Below, in pieces: positions 35,903 through 43,033 of a stretch of DNA of 64,000 bases. This DNA comes from Lipingzhangella_A rawalii (GTDB lineage Bacteria > Actinomycetota > Actinomycetes > Streptosporangiales > Streptosporangiaceae). The position numbers and the translations under genes are program-made. Location of the stretch: the NCBI RefSeq assembly GCF_031628175.1, contig NZ_JAVLVT010000001.1, positions 868,001 to 932,000 of the forward strand, read 5' to 3'. The notes under the pieces were generated by a model. It saw only the letters and a program-made list of their open reading frames with translations. It was not told the origin of the DNA and did not search any database. Within the stretch, counting starts at the first letter, position 1. Each line of letters opens with the position of its first letter.

Positions 35903-37063
35903 TCATCCCGGTGTCACCGCCCCGGCTTCACGCTGCGCCATCAGTTCGCAGAACGTGTCGAACAGTTCGGCTGCGTCGTGCGGCCCCGCGGCAGCCTCCG
36001 GATGGTACTGCACACTGAACGCCGGACGGTCCAGCAGCCGCAGCCCTTCCACAACGCCGTCGTTAAGGTCCACATGGCTCACCTCGGCACGACCGAAGGG
36101 CGTGTCAAACGGACCGTCCGTGGGAGCGTCGACAGCGAATCCGTGGTTATGGCTGGTGATATGCACCCGCCGGGTGTGCACGTCCTGCACCGGCTGGTTG
36201 ACGCCGCGATGCCCGAAGCGCAGCTTATAGGTCCCCAGTTCGAGGGCGCGCCCCAGTATCTGGTTACCGAAGCAGATGCCGAACAGCGGAACACGTGCGT
36301 GGAGGACCCCCCGAACAGCGGCAACAGCGCTGTCGGCGGTGGAGGGGTCACCCGGACCGTTCGAGAAAAACACCCCGTCCGGCTCCAGCCCGAGAATCTG
36401 GTCTGCCGTTGCTCCCGCCGGAAGCACGGTCACCGTACAGCCACGCTCCGCGAGCCGCTGCGGCGTCATTGCCTTGATCCCGAGGTCGACGGCTGCCACC
36501 CGGAAGCGGCTCGGCACTCCGGCCGGTGGGTCGACCTGGTACGGCTCGGTGGTGCTGACCTCGCCCGCCAGATCCGCGCCGGACATCTCGGGGCTCGTAC
36601 GTACCCGCTCCACCAGCCGCTTCGGGTCCGTTTCCACGGTGCTGATGGCCGCACGCATCGCTCCGCGATCCCGCAGGTGTCGGGTGAGTGCCCGGGTCGC
36701 GGGCATCGCGATCCCCACGACTCCCTGGGCACGCAGTTCCGCGTCCAGCGTGCGCTGCGCCCTCCAGTTGGAGGGGATCCGCGCGGGCTCGCGTACCACG
36801 TAGCCGGCCACCCAGATCCGTCCCGATTCGGGGTCGTCGTCGTTGACCCCCGTGTTGCCGATATGTGGTGCCGTCATCACCACGATCTGGCGATGGTAGG
36901 AGGGATCGGTCAGTGTTTCCTGGTAACCGGTCATTCCGGTGTTGAACACTGCCTCTCCGAAGGTCTCCCCCGAGGCCCCGAAAGAACGGCCGTGGAACAC
37001 ACGCCCGTCCTCCAAAGCCAGGATCGCCGGCTGGTCCGCTGTCGCGTCGGTGCGAACAGCCAC
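35903..37063 (-). CDS. carA: Carbamoyl-phosphate synthase small chain
   Basis: This 386-residue glutaminase subunit feeds ammonia to CarB. The N-terminal domain has ALEDGRVFHGRSFGA and NTGMTGYQETLTDPSY. The class I glutaminase domain has GVFFSNGPGDP, the nucleophile in FGICFGNQILGRAL (Cys; the family's usual GHQ is GNQ here) and HNHGFAVD with the catalytic His. The GTG start is 3 bases after the upstream PH-like gene's stop. Confidence 0.96.
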   Translation of the reverse strand: MAVRTDATADQPAILALEDGRVFHGRSFGASGETFGEAVFNTGMTGYQETLTDPSYHRQIVVMTAPHIGNTGVNDDDPESGRIWVAGYVVREPARIPSNWRAQRTLDAELRAQGVVGIAMPATRALTRHLRDRGAMRAAISTVETDPKRLVERVRTSPEMSGADLAGEVSTTEPYQVDPPAGVPSRFRVAAVDLGIKAMTPQRLAERGCTVTVLPAGATADQILGLEPDGVFFSNGPGDPSTADSAVAAVRGVLHARVPLFGICFGNQILGRALELGTYKLRFGHRGVNQPVQDVHTRRVHITSHNHGFAVDAPTDGPFDTPFGRAEVSHVDLNDGVVEGLRLLDRPAFSVQYHPEAAAGPHDAAELFDTFCELMAQREAGAVTPG

Positions 37064-37066
37064 GTG

Positions 37067-37600
37067 TCATTCCCCCTCGTTGGGCGACGGCCGCCGCCCT
37101 GCCAGCAGGCCGTGAACCGCGGTGACCCACTCCCGAGCTCCCTGTTCCGTACGGGCGGAGAGGTGGGTCCGCAGTTCCTGCTGCTCGTGTCGCCAGTTGA
37201 TGTAGATGTCCTGTTGCTGCGGTGGCACTCGCGCCGGATGGTCCCCATCCGCATTGGTTCCGCCCACCACGGTGTCAATGCGCTCCATGGGGATGAGGAA
37301 ACCGCGCACGGCTGCCGCGGCAACGACCACTCCCTCGGCACGGACGTGGACAACAGCCGGTGACATGGTCCGCTGTCGACTACGCAGTACCTCCAGGATG
37401 GGTTTGAGTTCGCCCCAGCGGTCCATCGCCTTCGTGCCGAGATACCAGCCCGGCAGGGCGGGTATCAGGTCCCTGCCCGCGACGCGTTGCTGTGCGGGCA
37501 GGGACGGTATTCCCGGGTGTCGCCACGTCCGCCAGACCCCGTATGCGACGGCCACCATGGCAACCGTGCCCACGACGGCCCAGTAGACGACGTCGTTCAT
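37067..37600 (-). CDS. PH-like membrane protein in the pyr operon
   Basis: This 177-residue protein has one N-terminal membrane helix (about 3-24, VYWAVVGTVAMVAVAYGVW). A cytoplasmic part has beta-rich segments resembling a PH-like fold (VVHVRAEGVVVAAAAVRGFLIPMERI). A protein of this type is regularly found between pyrC and carA in actinobacteria, but its role is unknown; anchoring pyrimidine enzymes to the membrane is speculation. The ATG at 37600 overlaps the pyrC stop (ATGA). Confidence 0.75.
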   Translation of the reverse strand: MNDVVYWAVVGTVAMVAVAYGVWRTWRHPGIPSLPAQQRVAGRDLIPALPGWYLGTKAMDRWGELKPILEVLRSRQRTMSPAVVHVRAEGVVVAAAAVRGFLIPMERIDTVVGGTNADGDHPARVPPQQQDIYINWRHEQQELRTHLSARTEQGAREWVTAVHGLLAGRRPSPNEGE

Positions 37601-38889
37601 GTCAGTTTCCCGCCCAGAAGTGTGGGCCGGCCACGCAGGAATGTGGCGGTAACGCGCCCGGGCAGCTCGAAACCGCGGTAGGGCGTGTTGCGGCTCTTGG
37701 ACGCGAACTCGGTCTCGTCGACGTCCCACGATGCCGCGGGGTCGTACAGGGTCAGGTTCGCGGGCTCCCCGACGGCCAGTGGCCGGCCATGGTCAGCCAC
37801 CCGGCCGATCCGGGCCGGGGTGTGCGACATGCGGTCGGCGATCTCGGCCCAGCCCAGCAGTCCGGTGTCGACCATCGCGCGCTGGACCACCGGCAGCGCC
37901 GTCTCCAGACCGAGCATGCCCATCGCGGCGCCCTCCCACTCGGTTTCCTTGGCCTCGACCGGATGCGGGGCATGATCGGTGGCCACGCAGTCGATGGTCC
38001 CATCGGCCAGGGCTTCACGAAGAGCCTGCACGTCGGCTTCGGTGCGCAGGGGCGGGTTGACCTTGTAGCAGGGGTCGTAGTTCTCGGCCAGGTCATCGGT
38101 CAGTAGCAGGTGGTGTGGAGTCACCTCGGCAGTGACCGGGCATCCCCGACGCTTGGCCTCCCGCAGGATCTGTACCGACCCGCGAGTCGACACGTGACAC
38201 ACGTGCAGTCGCGAGGAGACGTGCTCGGCGAGCAGACAGTCCCGGGCGATGATCGCCTCCTCCGCGACCGCGGGCCATCCCAGCAGGCCGAGCCGGTCGG
38301 ACACCACGCCCTCGTTGAGCTGTGCCCCCTCGGTCAGACGTGGCTCCTGGGCATGCTGGGCGACCACACCGTCGAAGGCACGAACATATTCCAAGGCCCG
38401 GCGCATCAGCAGTGCGTCCGACACGCACAGACCGTCATCGGAGAAGACCCGCACTCGGGCGGCGGAGTCCGCCATCGCCCCCAGTTCGGCGAGCTGGTGT
38501 CCACCCAGGCCATGGGTCACAGCCCCCACCGGACGCACGTCGCAGTACCCGGCCTCCCGTCCCAGACGCCACACCTGCTCCACAACGCCAGCAGTGTCGG
38601 CGACCGGGTCCGTGTTGGCCATGGCGTGGACCGCGGTGAACCCCCCCATCGCCGCGGCACGACTGCCGCTGGCCACGGTTTCGGCGTCCTCCCGCCCGGG
38701 CTCGCGTAGGTGCGTATGCAGGTCCACGAGGCCGGGCAGGACCACCGCGCCCTGCGCCGATACCGAATCAGCCCCGGGCGCGGTGAGTCCGGAGCCAATC
38801 TCGGCGATGAGACCATCCCGGACCAGGATGTCGGTCGCCGTGGAACCGGGGATCCGAGCCCCCGTCACCAATATGTCGGTGGCCGTCAT
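37597..38889 (-). CDS. pyrC: Dihydroorotase
   Basis: This 430-residue amidohydrolase cyclises carbamoyl aspartate. It has the metal-binding HxH in VDLHTHLREPGREDAET, later His ligands in LHVCHVSTRGS, and the catalytic Asp in VATDHAPHP. This is the type I/class found in Gram-positives. The start overlaps the pyrB stop (ATGA) and the end overlaps the PH-like gene start, so translation is coupled throughout. Confidence 0.96.
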   Translation of the reverse strand: MTATDILVTGARIPGSTATDILVRDGLIAEIGSGLTAPGADSVSAQGAVVLPGLVDLHTHLREPGREDAETVASGSRAAAMGGFTAVHAMANTDPVADTAGVVEQVWRLGREAGYCDVRPVGAVTHGLGGHQLAELGAMADSAARVRVFSDDGLCVSDALLMRRALEYVRAFDGVVAQHAQEPRLTEGAQLNEGVVSDRLGLLGWPAVAEEAIIARDCLLAEHVSSRLHVCHVSTRGSVQILREAKRRGCPVTAEVTPHHLLLTDDLAENYDPCYKVNPPLRTEADVQALREALADGTIDCVATDHAPHPVEAKETEWEGAAMGMLGLETALPVVQRAMVDTGLLGWAEIADRMSHTPARIGRVADHGRPLAVGEPANLTLYDPAASWDVDETEFASKSRNTPYRGFELPGRVTATFLRGRPTLLGGKLT

Positions 38890-39839
38890 TGCGCGCCCTT
38901 CTCCTCCAGCGTTGCGGCACCGATGCCAGATTCGGAGCCTCCCAGCAGCAAGTACAACACGGCCATGCGTACGCTCACTCCGTTACTGACCTGCTCGGTG
39001 ACCGTGGCCTGCGGCGAGTCCGCCGCCTGAGCACAGATCTCCATACCGCGCACCATCGGACCGGGATGCATGATCAGTGCGTCGGAACGCAGGCGCTCCA
39101 GGCGTTCGGGTTGGAGCCCATAGCGGCGGCTGTATTCGCGTGTGGACGGGAAGAAGGCATGGACCATGCGTTCGGCCTGAACGCGCAGCATCATCACGAC
39201 ATCGCTTTTGGCAACGACATCGTCCAGGTCGTAGGAGACGGTGCACGGCCAGGTGTCCACGGACCACGGCAGCAGGGTGGGCGGTGCCACCACGGTGACC
39301 TCGGCTCCCAGGGTGTGCAGCAGCAGCACGTTGGAACGGGCAACCCTGCTGTGCCGGATGTCGCCGACCAGGGCCACCCGAAGGCCCGCGATCCGGCCGA
39401 GCCGTTGACGAATGGTGTAGGCGTCCAACAGGGCCTGGGTCGGATGCTCGTGGGTGCCGTCCCCGGCGTTGAGTACCGCTCCATCCACCCACGTGGCGAG
39501 GCGATGCGGTGCGCCGGAGGCTCCGTGCCGGACAACGACTCCGTCCGCACCCATCGCCTGGAGCGTCAGGGCTGTATCTTTGAGGCTCTCCCCCTTGGCC
39601 ACACTGGAGCCCTTGGCCGAAAAGTTGATGACATCGGCGGACAGCCGTTTCGCGGCCAGTTCGAAGGATGTTCGGGTCCGTGTGGAGTCCTCGTAGAACA
39701 GGTTCACCACAGTCCGGCCACGCAGTGTCGGAAGCTTCTTCACGGAGCGCTCGGACAGCTGTGCCATCTCGGTGGCAGTGTCCAGAACCAGAGTCGCCTC
39801 GTCGTAGCTGAGATCCGCGGCGCTGAGCAGGTGCCGCAT
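38886..39839 (-). CDS. pyrB: Aspartate carbamoyltransferase catalytic subunit
   Basis: This 317-residue enzyme joins carbamoyl phosphate to aspartate. The carbamoyl-phosphate loop FYEDSTRTRTSFELAAKRL, HRLATWVDGAVLNAGDGTHEHPTQALLD and the late HPGPM loop are all intact. The ATG at 39839 is chosen because GGAGGGG lies 6 bases upstream; it is one base after the pyrR stop. No pyrI regulatory subunit is present, so control must come through PyrR and CarB. Confidence 0.96.
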   Translation of the reverse strand: MRHLLSAADLSYDEATLVLDTATEMAQLSERSVKKLPTLRGRTVVNLFYEDSTRTRTSFELAAKRLSADVINFSAKGSSVAKGESLKDTALTLQAMGADGVVVRHGASGAPHRLATWVDGAVLNAGDGTHEHPTQALLDAYTIRQRLGRIAGLRVALVGDIRHSRVARSNVLLLHTLGAEVTVVAPPTLLPWSVDTWPCTVSYDLDDVVAKSDVVMMLRVQAERMVHAFFPSTREYSRRYGLQPERLERLRSDALIMHPGPMVRGMEICAQAADSPQATVTEQVSNGVSVRMAVLYLLLGGSESGIGAATLEEKGAQ

Positions 39840-39840
39840 G

Positions 39841-40542
39841 TTATTCCCCTCCATCCGGCCGATGCCCTGCGGGGCCAATCAGCACCGCGTCCTGACCGTC
39901 CACCTCGTCCAGCAGAACGGTGACACTCTCCTGTAGGGAGGTCGGCAGGTTCTTTCCCACATAGTCCGCCCGGATCGGCAGACGCCGATGGCCACGGTCC
40001 ACCAGGGTCGCCAGTTGGACGGCACGGGGCCGTCCGATATCACTGAGCGCGTCCATGGCCGCCCGCACCGTCCGTCCGGAGAACAGGACATCGTCCACGA
40101 GGACCACGACGCGATCGTCGACTCCGTCCCCGGGAATATCGGTGTGCCCGAGGGCACGCGGCGGCGCCAGGCGCAGGTCGTCGCGGTAGAGGGTGATGTC
40201 CAGCGATCCCACCTGGACGGTGTGCTCTGCGATCTCCGCATGGGCTCCCCCATCGGAGTCGAGCGCGTCCGCAGCGGCGGCGGTAGCGGCGTCCACGCGT
40301 TCGACACGGCGAGCCAGCCGGTGTGCGAGGGGAACGCCGCGGCTGGGGATCCCGAGCAGCGTGACGTTGTCGGACCCCTTGTTGCGCTCGATAATCTCGT
40401 GAGCGATTCGGGACAGCATCCGGCTGATCTCCGAGCTGTCCAGCACCATACGGGCCTGAACTGCGGTGGAGTCGCCGCCCGGGCCGCTCGACGATCGTGA
40501 CCGCGCCTCGGCGGACTCGTTTCTGGGCGTGTCAGGACACAC
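39841..40542 (-). CDS. pyrR: Pyrimidine operon regulator / uracil phosphoribosyltransferase
   Basis: This 233-residue RNA-binding attenuation protein has a PRPP-binding loop VVVLVDDVLFSGRTVRAAMDAL and the family core LSRIAHEIIERN, LLGIPSRGVPLAHRLARR and DITLYRDDL. The GTG at 40542 is strongly supported by AAGGAGGT 7 bases upstream. The frame is open 111 codons further up but that part is leader. About 35 N-terminal residues are Ser/Pro/Gly-rich. It is the first gene of the pyr operon and probably represses its own translation through the hairpin just upstream. Confidence 0.93.
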   Translation of the reverse strand: MCPDTPRNESAEARSRSSSGPGGDSTAVQARMVLDSSEISRMLSRIAHEIIERNKGSDNVTLLGIPSRGVPLAHRLARRVERVDAATAAAADALDSDGGAHAEIAEHTVQVGSLDITLYRDDLRLAPPRALGHTDIPGDGVDDRVVVLVDDVLFSGRTVRAAMDALSDIGRPRAVQLATLVDRGHRRLPIRADYVGKNLPTSLQESVTVLLDEVDGQDAVLIGPAGHRPDGGE

Positions 40543-40549
40543 GAATTGG

Positions 40550-40557
40550 ACCTCCTT
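40550..40557 (-). promoter_or_regulatory. Strong ribosome-binding site that fixes the pyrR start
   Basis: AAGGAGGT, 7 bases before the GTG at 40542, is a full anti-16S match. It abuts the 3' base of the PyrR-type hairpin, so protein bound to the hairpin would block ribosome access. Confidence 0.85.
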
Positions 40558-40578
40558 GACCGCCTCACGGGACGGATC
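40558..40578 (-). promoter_or_regulatory. Putative PyrR-binding RNA hairpin
   Basis: Minus-strand GATCCGTCCCGTGAGGCGGTC matches the PyrR recognition consensus ARUCCNGNGAGGYU at 12 of 14 positions (core TCCCGTGAGGC). It can fold with a short lower stem and the CC/GG pair closing a CGTGA loop. It lies immediately before the pyrR Shine-Dalgarno sequence, the position used for translational repression in mycobacteria rather than transcription attenuation. Confidence 0.75.
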
Positions 40579-40758
40579 GTTAAAGGATGTCGACGATGAG
40601 AACCCACCTCGCCACAGCGTTTCCGGGGTTCCGGGGTTCCGGATGTTTCCGGGGACTTCCGGCGCGTCCAATGCTCGGGCACAGATGGGACCGCGGGCCA
40701 GGATACCAGGGCTGAAGCCAGGACGCTGCGACGACATTCCGACAGAACCGACACGATG

Positions 40759-40774
40759 TGTGATCCTCGTCACT
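40759..40774. promoter_or_regulatory. CRP-like binding site in the pyrR-bldD region
   Basis: TGTGATCCTCGTCACT matches TGTGA-N6-TCACA at 9 of 10 defined positions. Its centre is about 72 bases upstream of the start expected from the TATCCT -10 candidate, a classical class I activator position for the pyr operon. Confidence 0.5.
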
Positions 40775-40971
40775 TCCACTGGCGTTGGGTATGGCCGATG
40801 CGACAGACCGACCCCAGAGCCGCTGAGTATGGGAATCAGAACCGGAAGGCCCACACCACAGGGAATCCAACTCATCCACGTGGTCCACTGCGTCCCCTTT
40901 GCGGGTGAAGAACGACTTCGTTCACTTCTGTCCCTTCAGTCACCCAATGAGACGCGTTTTTCCCGAACGGC

Positions 40972-41012
40972 TTGACCCAGAGCGCCCAGCGCTCTACCGT
41001 CACTGTCTGTAA
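40972..41012 (+). promoter_or_regulatory. bldD promoter with BldD-like box and palindromic spacer
   Basis: TTGACC (40972-40977), a 17-base spacer and TACCGT (40995-41000) form a good housekeeping promoter. The spacer holds a perfect palindrome, AGAGCGC-CCA-GCGCTCT (40979-40995). TCACTGTCTGTAA (41000-41012) has both half sites of the BldD box TNACNCWGNGTNA, with two central mismatches. It would cover the transcription start about 130 bases before the ATG. Confidence 0.7.
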
Positions 41013-41136
41013 CTAAACTCAGTGAAGCCAGACGGACCGATCCTGTAAGGCAACCACGGTTGCCCGGGCGTAGTTCCGACCAACCCAGGAACGTTCTGGC
41101 ATTGCTGGCCACACATCCGGTCGGGAGCGACGAGAG

Positions 41137-41631
41137 ATGCCATCGGAATACGCGAAATCGCTGGGTGCACGCCTACGCGCCATTCGGACCCAGCAGGGCC
41201 TGTCCCTGCACGGGGTGGAAGAGAAGTCACACGGCCGCTGGAAGGCTGTTGTGGTGGGCTCCTACGAGCGCGGGGATCGGGCCGTCACCGTACAGAAGCT
41301 GTCCGAACTGGCGGACTTCTACGGGGTCCCCATGTCCGAGCTTCTTCCCGGAGGCGCCGCACCTGCTCCCCTGGGACCGACCCCGAAGCTGGTCATCGAC
41401 CTGGAGCGCATGCAGCAGCTCCCGCAGGAGAAGGCGGGCCCGCTCTCCCGCTACATCGCCACCATCCAGAGTCAGCGCGGGGACTACAACGGGCGTGTGC
41501 TGTCCATCCGCCAGGAGGATCTCCGTTCCCTGGCCGTGATCTACGACCGCTCTCCCGCCGATCTCACCGAGGAACTCATCAACTGGGGCGTACTCGACCC
41601 CGAGGCACGCCGTGCCGTGGAGTCCTTCTGA
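41137..41631 (+). CDS. bldD: Developmental regulator BldD
   Basis: This 164-residue repressor holds back sporulation genes during vegetative growth. The N-terminal XRE helix-turn-helix (about 7-70) contains LGARLRAIRTQQGLSL and VVVGSYERGDRAVTV. The C-terminal domain carries the cyclic-di-GMP signature RGD at 114-116 and RQED at 125-128, matching the R-x-D / R-x-x-D pair known from Streptomyces BldD, so c-di-GMP-driven dimerisation is expected. A BldD-like box on its own promoter suggests autorepression. Its divergence from pyrR is conserved in Streptomyces, but nusB and efp do not follow here. Confidence 0.96.
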   Translation: MPSEYAKSLGARLRAIRTQQGLSLHGVEEKSHGRWKAVVVGSYERGDRAVTVQKLSELADFYGVPMSELLPGGAAPAPLGPTPKLVIDLERMQQLPQEKAGPLSRYIATIQSQRGDYNGRVLSIRQEDLRSLAVIYDRSPADLTEELINWGVLDPEARRAVESF

Positions 41632-41661
41632 CTCGCTGTGGGCACCTGCCAGACCACTCCT

Positions 41662-41693
41662 GGGCGTAGCGCCCTGCCCACTGTGCTACGCCC
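41662..41693. terminator. Terminator hairpin between convergent bldD and HEPN genes
   Basis: GGGCGTAGC and GCTACGCCC pair perfectly over 9 bp with a 14-base loop. The distal arm overlaps the last codons of the HEPN gene. It can serve both directions. Confidence 0.6.
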
Positions 41694-42168
41694 CGTGTTC
41701 CACGGAACCGTCGGGTACGGACACCGACGACCGTAGGACGTCCTCCACCACCGCCAGGAAGGTGGTGGCATCGTTCATGAGTTCTGTTGCGGCCCCCGGA
41801 TTGAGGGCACTGGGCAGTCCCGCCTCTACGGCGGGCCGCTGGGCCGCACTGGCACTGAACCGGAGCGCCCAGCCGTCCAGACTCGGCTCGGCTTCGGGGA
41901 GCAGCTCCCATACGCTTCGGGGACGCTGGCGTTTGCGCCGTGTCCTGTGGCCACACTGAGCAACCACCGCTGCCGCAGCGCGCAATGCGGCGAAATGCGC
42001 GTGGAGAAACCGCGTGCTGGGATCTGGCGCCTGGTGAGCTGTACGCAGATACCAGCGAGCCGAGTCGAGGGCGGATCGGGCGGCGGGCAGCAGGGATCTC
42101 CGTGCTTTCGTACCCGCAACAGCCGGGTCGTGTTGGGACGAGGGTATCGACGGCACCGATTCGGACAT
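41686..42168 (-). CDS. SAV_6107-type HEPN domain protein, SOS-controlled
   Basis: This 160-residue helical protein resembles the actinobacterial SAV_6107 HEPN family. The core is SALDSARWYLRTAHQA, then RFLHAHFAALRAAAAVVAQ and a C-terminal helix LMNDATTFLAVVEDVL. R53-F-L-H-A-H58 fits the Rx4-6H motif of HEPN ribonucleases, although nuclease activity is not established for this family. GGGAGG is 7 bases before the ATG. Its promoter carries a perfect LexA box at the start point, so it should be induced by DNA damage. Confidence 0.8.
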   Translation of the reverse strand: MSESVPSIPSSQHDPAVAGTKARRSLLPAARSALDSARWYLRTAHQAPDPSTRFLHAHFAALRAAAAVVAQCGHRTRRKRQRPRSVWELLPEAEPSLDGWALRFSASAAQRPAVEAGLPSALNPGAATELMNDATTFLAVVEDVLRSSVSVPDGSVEHGA

Positions 42169-42241
42169 GGCTCGTCCTCCCGCGATCGGTGGGCGCGTGG
42201 TTGAGCGAGAGGCTTCCCCTCCCCCCGCCCAACCACGGGAT

Positions 42242-42257
42242 TCGAACTCTCGTTCGA
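42242..42257 (-). promoter_or_regulatory. Perfect LexA/SOS box
   Basis: TCGAACTCTCGTTCGA is a 16 of 16 match to the Gram-positive/actinobacterial SOS box TCGAAC-N4-GTTCGA. It sits inside a larger palindrome, ATTCGAACTCTCGTTCGAAT (42240-42259). It lies just downstream of the -10 element and covers the expected transcription start of the HEPN gene. Confidence 0.9.
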
Positions 42258-42266
42258 ATAGGTTCT

Positions 42267-42295
42267 ATTATCGTACTGAGCACGGGGCCTGTCAA
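42267..42295 (-). promoter_or_regulatory. Near-consensus promoter of the HEPN gene
   Basis: On the minus strand TTGACA (42290-42295), exactly 17 bases and GATAAT (42267-42272) give 11 of 12 consensus bases. Such a strong promoter next to a LexA operator is typical of tightly repressed, highly inducible SOS genes. Confidence 0.85.
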
Positions 42296-42391
42296 CCGCC
42301 CGTCAACGCTCACAGCGGCTGTGACCTGCACGCAACCGGTTCGACTGGACTGTGGATCGTGCTTGCGGCAACCGCCCGTAGAATCGCGCCC

Positions 42392-42916
42392 ATGCATCCG
42401 AACGCCCAGAAGGTCGCCGCTCGCCTCTCGGAGCTGGGAGTGTCCGGGGACGTGACGACGTTGGCGCAGCCGGCCCCCACCGCGGCCGCTGCCGCCGCTC
42501 TGGTGGGCTGCCCGGTGGGAGCCATCGCCAACAGTCTGGTTTTCGCGGTCGAGTATCCGGCAGGTAGCAACGAGACGGGGGGTGGCTGCGCGACCACGGC
42601 CGTGCTGGTACTGACCAGCGGAGCCCACCGTGTGGACACTGGCCGCCTCGCCGAGCTGTTGGCCGACTCCGGCCCGGCCCAACCGGTCGTGGGCAGAGCC
42701 ACGCCGGAGTTCGTCCGCACCCACACTGGCCAGCCCATTGGCGGTGTCGCCCCGGTTGGCCATCCGCGCGCTCTTCCCACCGTCGTAGACACGTGGCTAG
42801 CGGACCACGAAACCGTGTGGGCCGCGGGCGGCCACCCGCACACGGTGTTTCCCACCACGTTCTCGGAACTGATCCGGATCACCGGGGGAACGGCGGCCAA
42901 CGTGGGTACGGACTGA
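42392..42916 (+). CDS. YbaK/EbsC family aminoacyl-tRNA deacylase
   Basis: This 174-residue protein is of the YbaK/ProXp editing family, which removes wrongly attached amino acids from tRNA. Visible blocks are LVGCPVGAIANSLVFAVE, VLVLTSGAHRVDTGRLAEL, HTGQPIGGVAPVGH and VWAAGGHPHTVFPTTFSEL. The Lys found before SLVF in Escherichia coli-type YbaK is Asn here, so its specificity may differ. TAGAAT ends 7 bases before the ATG at 42392, suggesting a leaderless mRNA. It is divergent from the SOS-controlled HEPN gene. Confidence 0.82.
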   Translation: MHPNAQKVAARLSELGVSGDVTTLAQPAPTAAAAAALVGCPVGAIANSLVFAVEYPAGSNETGGGCATTAVLVLTSGAHRVDTGRLAELLADSGPAQPVVGRATPEFVRTHTGQPIGGVAPVGHPRALPTVVDTWLADHETVWAAGGHPHTVFPTTFSELIRITGGTAANVGTD

Positions 42917-43033
42917 GCTAACCCCACCTCCGGACACCACCGTGATCGGTAGCCAGCCGATGCCTCCGACCGGGAATACTGGTTGGTGGACAGGGCACCG
43001 GACAACCAGGTAGGCAGGCGGGCGAACACAGCA

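Larger units (their letters stand above)
40543..41136. promoter_or_regulatory. Divergent pyrR-bldD control region
   Basis: These 594 bases hold the promoters for both genes. On the minus strand, TATCCT at 40701-40706 is a -10 candidate for the pyr operon, with no good -35. A CRP-like site lies about 72 bases upstream of the inferred start. Five copies of TTCCGG (40621-40662) lie in the pyr leader. On the plus strand is the bldD promoter with a BldD-like box. No coding sequence is supported. Confidence 0.6.

Noticed and set aside
42236..42262. TTCGAATC on the minus strand looks like a tRNA T-loop
   Set aside because: The flanking bases do not form a T-stem and no acceptor, D or anticodon arm surrounds it; the palindrome is explained fully by a LexA box.
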